Source of the DNA: Hymenobacter lapidarius
Lineage (GTDB): Bacteria; Bacteroidota; Bacteroidia; Cytophagales; Hymenobacteraceae
Assembly: GCF_001816145.1 (NCBI RefSeq)
Contig: NZ_MDZB01000153.1
Location: 79,715-143,714, forward strand
Length of the DNA: 64,000 nucleotides
Direction of reading: 5' to 3'
Shown: positions 7,844 through 15,149 of the stretch, piece by piece
Layout: each line of letters opens with the position of its first letter
Position numbering within the stretch: position 1 is the stretch's first letter
Notes under the pieces: generated by a model
The model's input: only the letters and a program-made list of their open reading frames with translations
Told to the model about the DNA's origin: nothing
Databases searched by the model: none
Program-made: the position numbers and the translations under genes

Positions 7844-8194
7844 ATGCCCCTCATCGTTGACGTCCTGACCTTGACCCTTTACCGCGATGGCTTGGCCAAC
7901 CTCAACGGCGAGGCCACCCGCGCCCTGCCAGCAGGTGCCGCTTCGCTGCTACTCCTCCCTCCGAATCGGGCCAGCCCGCATTGGGTCTTGGTGCCGGCTA
8001 CCGGTGGGCTGCTGGGCGACATACAGCTAGTGGGTCGGAGCGACCGGGGTAACCTGCGCTTCCGAGCACCAAGCTTAGCGGTGGCCTTGTTTGCCGCGGT
8101 GCCACGTGAGCAGCCAGCGCTACGCCTGGTGCTCGAGCCCGCGCCGGCGCTGGGTTGGTGCCTTGTTGCACAAAATCGGTGCACCAATAATTAG
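7844..8194 (+). CDS. Unknown conserved small protein, ANLNGE family
   Basis: The ATG at 7844 gives 116 residues and excludes an unlikely 20-residue upstream extension. The protein starts MPLIVDVLTLTLYRDGLANL, continues with a beta-rich pattern and ends in RCTNN. I do not recognise the family. It lies between the origin-like repeats and the tail genes, and it shares the motif T-[IL]-Y-x2-G-x-ANLNGE with the 7343 product, so the two define a small family inside this element. Upstream at 7747-7773 a 10-base unit (TAAGAAAGGC) is repeated in tandem. Confidence 0.55.
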   Translation: MPLIVDVLTLTLYRDGLANLNGEATRALPAGAASLLLLPPNRASPHWVLVPATGGLLGDIQLVGRSDRGNLRFRAPSLAVALFAAVPREQPALRLVLEPAPALGWCLVAQNRCTNN

Positions 8195-8403
8195 CCACTC
8201 TCCTGCTGGCTTCGGCGGTGGGCTTTAGAAAAGGGACTGGTGCTGGATTGTTGAGAATTGTTGAGATAAACGCCACAATCGAATCCCAGCTGCACGAATT
8301 CTACCTATCGCATACTGCCTAAGAATGCCTGATACCCGAACAGGCCCTCGCGGCGCGTCAAAAGCCAAAATGTATAAAGAACTATAGCTCATCCCCACTT
8401 ACC

Positions 8404-9066
8404 ATGACCGAACCCTTACCTCTCATCCCGCCCACCGACACGGAAGGCCAGCGGCTCACAGCCCCCACGGCCTGGCCAGAAATTACCCTGGCTCAATACT
8501 TAGCACTCCGGGCACCGGCGGCTCCCTGGGTCGCTGTACTCACTGGGCTTTCCCCTGAGCAGTTGGCCACGCTTCCCGAGGCCACCCGCGCGCAGCTCCT
8601 TGACCGTTTAATGTTCGTCCTCGACGATGCGCCGCTGCGAGAGTTGCTGCCGACGCCGGGCCTCTACGAAGTCTGCAACTGCTCTTGTGGACTGCTCCTC
8701 CAAGCGCAGCGGCACGCGGCCGCTCACCCCGAGGCCTCGCCGCTGGCTTTCGGCGCTTATCTGCATGCACTTTACTCCACCCCGGCTGCCACCTCCGTCG
8801 ATGAGCAGGCTGTGGCCGCAGCTCACGCGGCCGTTCTGGCGCGCCCTGTTACGGAAGTCTATGCCGACGCTGCCCACTTCCTAGCTAGTTACGAGCGCTG
8901 CGCTGCCGGCATCAGGACCGATGGCCCCATACAACCGGGGTTGTCCCGCATCATGAAAACAGTACCTGCGCCCAAATGGACTTGGCTATGGTTGAAAGGG
9001 CGGCTGTGGCCCTGGGGAGCGTGGGGACCGAACCCGACCTGTCTCGTCCCCTTGCGTGCTTCATGA
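8404..9066 (+). CDS. Putative phage tail assembly chaperone-like protein
   Basis: This protein of up to 220 residues lies immediately upstream of a tape-measure gene. Its N-terminal part (TAWPEITLAQYLALRAP, then LTGLSPEQLATLP) resembles small tail proteins encoded before the tape measure in Bacteroidota phages. In siphophages this slot holds the tail assembly chaperones. The last 40 or so residues are rich in Trp and Pro and look non-natural, while the -1 frame from 8889 to 9113 reads well and stops 2 bases before the tape-measure start. A -1 frameshift product of the lambda G-GT kind, or a one-base sequencing deletion, would explain this. Assignment rests mainly on position. Confidence 0.5.
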   Translation: MTEPLPLIPPTDTEGQRLTAPTAWPEITLAQYLALRAPAAPWVAVLTGLSPEQLATLPEATRAQLLDRLMFVLDDAPLRELLPTPGLYEVCNCSCGLLLQAQRHAAAHPEASPLAFGAYLHALYSTPAATSVDEQAVAAAHAAVLARPVTEVYADAAHFLASYERCAAGIRTDGPIQPGLSRIMKTVPAPKWTWLWLKGRLWPWGAWGPNPTCLVPLRAS

Positions 9067-9113
9067 CTTGCCCTCTTGAAATCGTCCCCTATCGCTTCAC
9101 TTATTCATCCTAA
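8976..9113 (+). CDS. Overlapping -1-frame ORF ahead of the tape measure (possible GT-like extension)
   Basis: In the -1 frame relative to the chaperone-like gene, an ATG at 8976 opens 45 residues beginning MDLAMVERAAVALGSVG. It ends with TAA at 9111-9113, two bases before the ATG of the tape-measure gene. The frame is open back to 8889. Its composition is more protein-like than the in-frame tail of the upstream gene. It may be translated alone, or as a frameshift extension of that gene. Confidence 0.4.
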   Translation: MDLAMVERAAVALGSVGTEPDLSRPLACFMTCPLEIVPYRFTYSS

Positions 9114-9115
9114 TC

Positions 9116-12100
9116 ATGGCTGACCCACAGAACACCATCATTCTCTCCATTAAGTTATCCGAAGGGGATACCGAGGAGAAACTGCAGCAAGTCGTACTGG
9201 CCATCGAGGCGACAAAGAAGGCCCAGGCGACCCTCACCTCTGAGCGAAAAGCGGGCACGTTAGCCGATGCTGATTTTGCCAAGCAAACAGTGGAGCTGGC
9301 CAACAAGCTAACGCTCCAGCGCGCGCAGCAGCGCGACCTCACGAAGGACCTGACCCTGTACCGCACAGCCGTCAATGGCGTGGAAGGCTCGTATCAGTCT
9401 GCCCAAGCAGCACTCAGCCTGGCACAGCGCCAGTACCAGGTGCTGGCTGGCTCTGCTGATAACAGTACCGAGTCGACCCAAGCCCTTTCGGAAGTCATCG
9501 ATGGCCTACGCAACACCCTGAAAAAAACCGATGCCGACCAATCGCTCTTCATCCGCCAGGTGGGTGGGTACCCGGGGGCCTTCGACGAGGCCAGCACGGC
9601 GGTGAAAGCTTACGCCAATAATCTCATCGGGCTTAAGCAGCAGCTCGAAGACCTGACCGCGTCCCGCGCCACGGCCGACGTGGGCACGGCCCAATTCGAG
9701 GAGCTAAACCGGGCCATCCTCGACACCCGCACGGCCATTCAGCAAGCCGAGGGCAAGATTGATGAGTTTGGCGACCGGGTGCAGAAAAACAGCCGCAAAG
9801 AGGACATTGACACGCTAGGCGATGCCTTTGGAGGAGTCACGGCTGCAATTCAACTGAGCTCGTTGGCCATGGACGACCAGGAGGATGCAGCACAGGTAAC
9901 GGCGAAGGCCACCCAGTTTCTGGCCAACGCCGAAGCGGTGCGCACGCTGCAAATTGGATTGGCCAACGCCCAGGATGCCGTGGCCATCGGGCTGCAGAAG
10001 GTTCGGAACCTGCTCTTCACGGAGCAGGCCACGGTCACCGCGGCTGCTTCGGCGGCCACCGTCACCCAGACCGGCGCCACCGTCGTTCAGACCACGGCCA
10101 CTGGGGGCGCCACCATTGCCCAGCGGGCCTTGAACCTAGCCATGACTCTGAATCCCATCGGCCTCGTGGTGGTGGCTGTGGGCGCACTCGTTGGCGCATA
10201 CTTCGCGTGGCGCGGGGCGAGTGATGCCACCCAAAAAAAGGTTAAGGACATCACCGAAACCGTACTGCGGTTTGGTACGCCCATTGGCCTCATCATCACC
10301 GGCTTTGAAAAGCTAAGCGAAAAGAGCGAAACGGTGCGCCGCGTGCTGGGTTCGCTGGGTGAGGCGTTTGATTTTGTCGCTGGTAAAGTCGCCACCGTGG
10401 GGCGGGAAGCGGGCGAGGCCATTGGCTTGCTCGACACCGCCGCCGAAAAAGCGGCGAAGGCGTCGGCCAATGCAGTAGAGAATTCTGAGAAGGAAATCAT
10501 TTCTTATCAGTTGCGGGCGCGGGAAGTTGAAAAGGCAGGTGCTGCCATTGAGCAGTACCGTTCTACCGAGCGAGAGGGATTTGCCAAGAATCTGGAGGCC
10601 TTGCGCATTGATAATGCAGCGCAAAACGCAAGCCGCGCTGAGGCGTTGGTTACAATCGATGCGAAGAAAGCAGCCAATGAAAAGCTCAGTAAGTCCGAGC
10701 AGAAGTTTTTTGACGAGCGCCGGGAACGGGAGCAGAAAATCGCAGCTGCGCAGCTGGCGCTCTCCGATTTTGAGCAGGCCACCCAGGACCAAGTCGAAGC
10801 CCGGCAAAAGGCCAGCGCCGCCGCTCGGAAAAAGGAGTTGGATGACGCAGCAACAGCGGGAGAGCGGGCCAAGAAACTAGCCGAGCAGAACCTAAAAGAC
10901 GAATTTGCCAGCCGCGCCAAGGTGCTGGAGAACCGTCAGCAGCAAATTACTCGCGCGCTGGAGCTGACGAAAGAAGGCAGTGCGGAAGAGTTGCGGCTGT
11001 TGCGGGAGCAGGCGAGGAACGCCACGGCTATCCAGCTCGCCACCAATTCGGGGGCACAGGTTGGCTTGGCCAAAAAAGAAGCAGCAGCACTGGTAGCAGC
11101 TCGCAAAGAAATCTTAGCCAACGGCCAAGCCACCGAACTCAAAGCCGTTAGTGCATTTGCCCAGCGCCGCGCCGTGGCTGCCTTTCAAGCCAGCCTCGAC
11201 AACCTGAGCACCGAGCTGGCCGGCGTACAGGCAGGAAGTAATGAAGAGGTGCGCATCAAGCAGGAATCGATTCGTCAGCAGCTGGCCTTAGACCTAGCTG
11301 GCACTGATGAACGCAAAGACTTGAAAGGGCGGGAAGCGCAGGAAAACCGCCTGCGTGCCGAAGCCACACAGAAACTGGCCGACCTGGAATACCAGCAGAG
11401 CCTGCGCAACTTGGAAAACTACTTTGCCGACGTAGCGCAGCGCCTTGAAGCGGACCACGCCAATGGCCGGTTGTCGGATAAGAAGTACCAAGATGCACTC
11501 TTAGCGAACCAGCAAACCCGCGTGGAAGCGGCGAAGGTTCTGAATCAAGACTACAACCGCAGCACAGCGGAATTGAACCGAGAAGGGGCCGCGCTCGATG
11601 CACAGGCCACAGCGAACTACAAGAGCGAAATTCAAGAACGGATTGCCGCTGGTCAGCAGTTTGGGGCACAGACCGGCCAACTCTTTGCTGACCTGCTGAC
11701 GGAGCAAGGTGCCACGCTGGAGAGTTTTGTGGGCAATGTGCTCATCTTGCTGCTGGATGTGCTGGAGAAACAGATGCTGGCCACCGTGGCGTCCTCGGTG
11801 TTCACGGCCACCGCGGGCAGCGTGGCGTCCCCGCAATCTATTTTAACTGGCGGGGTGGCGGGTTTCGCGCAAGCAGCGCTGCTGACGGCCGCCATTACTG
11901 CTGCCTTCGCCGTGGGGAAAGGCGTCATTAAAGCCACGATTGCCGCCCCACCTAAATCGCAGTTTGCCCAAGGCACCGTATTGGGAGGTGCTTCTCACGC
12001 CGAAGGGGGAACGCAACTTTATGGCCGGAACGGGCACTGGTTTGGCGAGGCCGAAGCGGGCGAGGCCGTGATTAACAAGCGCAGCACCGCCCTATTTTTG

Positions 12101-12361
12101 CCCTTGCTCAGCCAGATAAACCAGGCGGGTGGGGGTCGGGCGTTATTCCCTTACAGCGTAGGGACGGCACGCATGGCGATAGGTGGCATGACCGCACCTT
12201 TGATGCGCGACTCTTTGGGAGGGGTACCCGTTATAGACTATGCTCGCTTAGCCCAGGCAGTGGGGCAAGAAATGAGCAAGGTAAAAATCTACACCAAGAC
12301 GCAGGAAACAATAGCGTCCATGGACAAAATCAAGTACACTCAGTCGCTGGCTAATAGCTAA
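9116..12361 (+). CDS. Phage tail tape measure protein
   Basis: This 1081-residue protein is mostly alpha-helical with long coiled-coil stretches rich in Ala, Glu, Lys and Gln (about 1-230 and 430-800). A hydrophobic segment lies near residues 340-365 (LNPIGLVVVAVGALVGAYFA) and a second hydrophobic part near 860-930. The C-terminus carries ASHAEGGTQLYGRNGHWFGE, then EAGEAVINKRST, the glycine-rich signature that ends many tape-measure proteins of Bacteroidota phages. Tape measures set tail length and sit in the tail lumen. Apart from the possible chaperone, no other tail, capsid, portal or terminase gene is present. The final codons overlap the convergent lipoprotein gene by 4 bases. Confidence 0.82.
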   Translation: MADPQNTIILSIKLSEGDTEEKLQQVVLAIEATKKAQATLTSERKAGTLADADFAKQTVELANKLTLQRAQQRDLTKDLTLYRTAVNGVEGSYQSAQAALSLAQRQYQVLAGSADNSTESTQALSEVIDGLRNTLKKTDADQSLFIRQVGGYPGAFDEASTAVKAYANNLIGLKQQLEDLTASRATADVGTAQFEELNRAILDTRTAIQQAEGKIDEFGDRVQKNSRKEDIDTLGDAFGGVTAAIQLSSLAMDDQEDAAQVTAKATQFLANAEAVRTLQIGLANAQDAVAIGLQKVRNLLFTEQATVTAAASAATVTQTGATVVQTTATGGATIAQRALNLAMTLNPIGLVVVAVGALVGAYFAWRGASDATQKKVKDITETVLRFGTPIGLIITGFEKLSEKSETVRRVLGSLGEAFDFVAGKVATVGREAGEAIGLLDTAAEKAAKASANAVENSEKEIISYQLRAREVEKAGAAIEQYRSTEREGFAKNLEALRIDNAAQNASRAEALVTIDAKKAANEKLSKSEQKFFDERREREQKIAAAQLALSDFEQATQDQVEARQKASAAARKKELDDAATAGERAKKLAEQNLKDEFASRAKVLENRQQQITRALELTKEGSAEELRLLREQARNATAIQLATNSGAQVGLAKKEAAALVAARKEILANGQATELKAVSAFAQRRAVAAFQASLDNLSTELAGVQAGSNEEVRIKQESIRQQLALDLAGTDERKDLKGREAQENRLRAEATQKLADLEYQQSLRNLENYFADVAQRLEADHANGRLSDKKYQDALLANQQTRVEAAKVLNQDYNRSTAELNREGAALDAQATANYKSEIQERIAAGQQFGAQTGQLFADLLTEQGATLESFVGNVLILLLDVLEKQMLATVASSVFTATAGSVASPQSILTGGVAGFAQAALLTAAITAAFAVGKGVIKATIAAPPKSQFAQGTVLGGASHAEGGTQLYGRNGHWFGEAEAGEAVINKRSTALFLPLLSQINQAGGGRALFPYSVGTARMAIGGMTAPLMRDSLGGVPVIDYARLAQAVGQEMSKVKIYTKTQETIASMDKIKYTQSLANS

Positions 12362-12765
12362 ATCGGCTGGACCTGACCACTCCTGTAGACCACGAATTGG
12401 GCGCTGTCGAGTACGAGGGCGCCCAATTTGTTTTTGGCCCGGAAGGCATGGGTAAGGCGGGTGCCGATGCGCGTGGTGTCGGTGATGGCTTCTAACTTAA
12501 TAGCCATGTTGCCCACTTGAGCACGGCGCTCAGCATCTTCCGTCTCTTTGAGCACATCGTACTCGCTGCTCAGCAGTTCGGCTGCAGCTGCAGCTGAATC
12601 CTTCCGCGTGTAAGGTACTGGCTGCCCCCACCGCACCGCTTCGTAACTGGCCGGGTCGTTGGCATGCTGCTTTAGGTAAGAGGCCACGGCGGCATGGGTG
12701 GGTTCAGATTCGGAGTTGGTACAAGCGGAAATACAGAGTAACGATGGCAGCAGCAGTTTCTTCAT
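12358..12765 (-). CDS. Small lipoprotein of the element
   Basis: The ATG at 12765 gives 135 residues with a lipoprotein signal (MKKLLLPSLLCISACTNSES; lipobox ISA-Cys). The mature part has a helical stretch (THAAVASYLKQHANDPASYE) followed by a region with Asp-Thr-Thr-Arg and a C-terminal beta pattern (LVLDSAQFVVYRSGQ). Proteins of this style are common and unassigned in Hymenobacter. It is convergent with the tape-measure gene. Confidence 0.7.
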   Translation of the reverse strand: MKKLLLPSLLCISACTNSESEPTHAAVASYLKQHANDPASYEAVRWGQPVPYTRKDSAAAAAELLSSEYDVLKETEDAERRAQVGNMAIKLEAITDTTRIGTRLTHAFRAKNKLGALVLDSAQFVVYRSGQVQPI

Positions 12766-12838
12766 GGCACCAAGGTACAAGTGTCGGCTGTCATACTTTC
12801 ATACCATGGTCCAGCGATAGAAAGGATTGCTGTTAAGC

Positions 12839-13120
12839 CTAGGACCGAAAACGGTGGGCGCGTTTGTAGGCTAGGCAGGAAGCGCGCGAGTACACGCAGC
12901 GGCGGCCAAGTTTCGAGAACTGAAGCAGGGTGCCGGGGCGCTGGCGCTCATTGATGAGCGTGGTGCAGGACTTGATGCCGGTGAGTTTAAGCGCGGTTTT
13001 GGTATCCACGTCCTCATTAAGTGAGTTCAGTAAATCTGTGCAAAGTGTGCGCAGGGAGGCGACCTCATCAACCAATTTTTGATGTTCGGCAGCGGTAACA
13101 ACTTCAATAATAGCAGGCAT
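12839..13120 (-). CDS. Helix-turn-helix accessory protein (mobilization or excision type)
   Basis: A 93-residue protein starts at the ATG at 13120; a GTG at 13126 would overlap the upstream stop by four bases. A helical N-terminal part (EHQKLVDEVASLRTLCTDLL) is followed by LKLTGIKSCTTLINERQRPG and LLQFSKLGRRCVYSRASC. This is the usual sequence of the helix-turn-helix proteins that accompany integrases and mobilization genes in Bacteroidota elements. It forms an operon with the gene at 13123-13455, which is divergent from the MobV relaxase, so a relaxosome or regulatory role is likely but unproven. Confidence 0.65.
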   Translation of the reverse strand: MPAIIEVVTAAEHQKLVDEVASLRTLCTDLLNSLNEDVDTKTALKLTGIKSCTTLINERQRPGTLLQFSKLGRRCVYSRASCLAYKRAHRFRS

Positions 13121-13122
13121 AC

Positions 13123-13455
13123 TCACTTCTTACGATAAGCATGGCGCATCAGATAGGCATCTACTGCCGACTGCTTGACGCGGGCGCCACGAGCAAAGCC
13201 GGTGTCACCCGAGGCAATTTTGGGCAGCACTGCGGCACGCTCAGGCCGGTCGAGGGTACCAGCACGGAATGGCTTGCCGTACGCGAGTTGGGCCATGTAC
13301 TTGTCCGTGAGCTTGGCGTAGGCGGCCGCTTCGGGAATCGTCAGCCACGGGTCGGGTGCCGGCAGCGTGGCCAGGTATTCGGTTTTCCAGCGTTCCAGGT
13401 GGGGAGCAATCAGCGCGGCCAGGAGTTCGTTGGGCAAGGTGAAGGTGGCATCCAT
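13123..13455 (-). CDS. Helix-turn-helix DNA-binding protein next to the relaxase
   Basis: The ATG at 13455 (MDATFTLPNELLAALI) gives 110 residues. The core DPWLTIPEAAAYAKLTDKYM resembles excisionase-family helix-turn-helix domains, and the tail SAVDAYLMRHAYRKK the recognition-helix end of such proteins. It is read away from the relaxase gene, with a 240-base region containing direct repeats between the two. It may bind those repeats as a relaxosome accessory factor or autoregulator; this is inferred from arrangement only. Confidence 0.65.
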   Translation of the reverse strand: MDATFTLPNELLAALIAPHLERWKTEYLATLPAPDPWLTIPEAAAYAKLTDKYMAQLAYGKPFRAGTLDRPERAAVLPKIASGDTGFARGARVKQSAVDAYLMRHAYRKK

Positions 13456-13587
13456 TGGTAAGGGAGTTGTAAGCGTAAACCAAAACCCGAGCAATCTATT
13501 TGCGGACGGTAAGCAGGAGAATGTTGCAACCATAACCACCTGATAACTAGCTTACGGTTGACCTAGGGTTTTTCGCCGGCCAAGTGG

Positions 13588-13672
13588 TATGTGTAACCCA
13601 TTACGCATCGGATAGGACTGAAAAAATGCTTCTAGTGTCTCCACCGGCTGCTATGTGTAACCCATTACGCAT
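13588..13672. repeat. Direct repeat upstream of the relaxase, candidate oriT
   Basis: A 21-base sequence containing ATGTGTAACCCATTACGCAT occurs at 13588-13608 and 13652-13672, 64 bases apart. Each copy holds the small dyad GTAA-CCCA-TTAC. The second copy ends 23 bases before the MobV start codon. MobV relaxases usually nick a site just upstream of their own gene, so this is the best oriT candidate. No gene is seen in 13456-13695. Confidence 0.5.
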
Positions 13673-13695
13673 TGCGGCTTCTACCCCACCCCGTT

Positions 13696-15042
13696 ATGCC
13701 CTACGCCATTTTCCTTGTCAAGAAGCTCACCACTCCGGGCATGGTCACTAACGCCACCCAGCACAATTTCCGGCTGGAGGAAACGCCGAATGCCGACCCG
13801 GCCCGCATGGGGCTCAACCAGGAGTACGTGAACCACGAGCACCGCCCGTACCTGGAGCTGGCCAACGAACGCTTGGCGGAGCTCGAGCTGGTACCGCGCC
13901 GGCGGGACGCGGTGCGCCTGGTCGAGTTGGTGCTGACAGCCAGTGCCGACGGCTTTGCCCGCGGTGCCGATGGGCGGGTGCCTGACATGCGCGACTCGGC
14001 GTGGGTAGCGGATAATTTGAAGTTCGTGCGCAAGCAGTTCGGGGAGGAGAACGTGGTCGGCGTCATGCTGCACCAGGACGAAATCACGCCGCACCTTCAC
14101 GTGCTCGTCGTGCCCCTAACGCCCGACGGCCGGCTTAGTTGCCGGGACGTATTCAGCCCGGCCCGCCTGCACCAGCTGCAAACCGACTACGCGAAAGCGA
14201 TGGCGCCCCACGGGCTGGAGCGGGGCATCAAGTACAGCACGGCCAATCACGAGGACGTGCGCCGCTACCACGGGGCCCAGCTGATGAGCAAGGAGCAACT
14301 GGCGGAGCTGGCCCGCCCTCTGGATGCCGCGCCGCATCGGTTGCCGGCGAAGCATGAGAAAATGACAGATGAGCAGTACCGCCAGGAATCACAGTCCGGC
14401 TTCCGCTTCGCCTTCACCGTGCTGCTGGACAAAGCCAACGAGAAGATTGAGCAGCTGGCCACCGTGGCAACGGCCAATGCCCACGAGCGGGAGCGGGCCC
14501 GGGTGCTGGAGAAGCGCCTGGCCAGCAGCCAGAACCTGGTGGTGGAGACCCGTGCGGAGCTGACCACCGCAACCAGCAAGCTGACCGCGCAGTTGCAGCA
14601 GGCGCAACAGGAACTCGCCACCCGAACCGTGGAGCTGGCGGACCAAAAAGACCGCGCTGATAAGAATGACCTGCGGTGCATGCGTTTAATCATGAAGCAT
14701 GTGCAAGGGGAACCGTTGACGGAAAAATCAACGGCCTGGGCACAGGGCCGGCGCCAGAAGGACCACCGCAACATCGAAGGCTTATTGGCCAAGCAGCTGC
14801 GGTTACCTCTGCAGCAGGTGACGGACATTGCCCCCGCGTTCCTGGCCCATAACTACGTGCTAGAGGTCATCACTCCAGAGAAGTTTACCCTGACGCACAC
14901 CAAACTTGGGATGCGCTACAGCAGTGACGAACTGCACCCCAACGGGCGGGACTGCATGGAGCAGTTCCGGGAGGCAGTGGGGAAAACGAAAGGCCGGGAG
15001 CAAAGTGGGCCGGCCCTGTCTGATGGTGGGATAGAGATGTAG
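13696..15042 (+). CDS. MobV-family relaxase (Mob/Pre)
   Basis: The ATG at 13696 gives 448 residues; an upstream TTG is less likely. The N-terminal 200 residues are the Mob/Pre relaxase domain: HNFRLEETPNADP near residue 23 and the metal-binding motif HQDEITPHLH at 126-135, which is the HxDExTPHxH signature of MobV enzymes. Residues 250-340 form a coiled coil and the C-terminus is basic and helical. MobV relaxases nick at oriT and let an element be mobilized by a helper conjugation system. No coupling protein or type IV secretion gene is seen, so the element would be mobilizable rather than self-transmissible. Confidence 0.9.
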   Translation: MPYAIFLVKKLTTPGMVTNATQHNFRLEETPNADPARMGLNQEYVNHEHRPYLELANERLAELELVPRRRDAVRLVELVLTASADGFARGADGRVPDMRDSAWVADNLKFVRKQFGEENVVGVMLHQDEITPHLHVLVVPLTPDGRLSCRDVFSPARLHQLQTDYAKAMAPHGLERGIKYSTANHEDVRRYHGAQLMSKEQLAELARPLDAAPHRLPAKHEKMTDEQYRQESQSGFRFAFTVLLDKANEKIEQLATVATANAHERERARVLEKRLASSQNLVVETRAELTTATSKLTAQLQQAQQELATRTVELADQKDRADKNDLRCMRLIMKHVQGEPLTEKSTAWAQGRRQKDHRNIEGLLAKQLRLPLQQVTDIAPAFLAHNYVLEVITPEKFTLTHTKLGMRYSSDELHPNGRDCMEQFREAVGKTKGREQSGPALSDGGIEM

Positions 15043-15111
15043 TGCCGTAAGCACTTGCTGGAGCGAGCTGCCGCGGAAATGACAGTAACGCCGCTACAAG
15101 CACCATCTCGT

Positions 15112-15119
15112 TAATTTTG
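15112..15119 (+). promoter_or_regulatory. Possible -7 promoter box for the gene at 15150
   Basis: TAATTTTG matches the Bacteroidota -7 consensus TAnnTTTG and lies 31 bases before the start codon. No clear -33 TTG is seen at the expected spacing. Confidence 0.3.
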
Positions 15120-15149
15120 TCAGCCAAAATTTTCTTACCCGTTGACGCG

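Noticed and set aside
8953..8979. A classical slippery heptamer for programmed frameshifting
   Set aside because: AAAAC and CCCAAAT occur, but not in the reading phase required for an X-XXY-YYZ slip.
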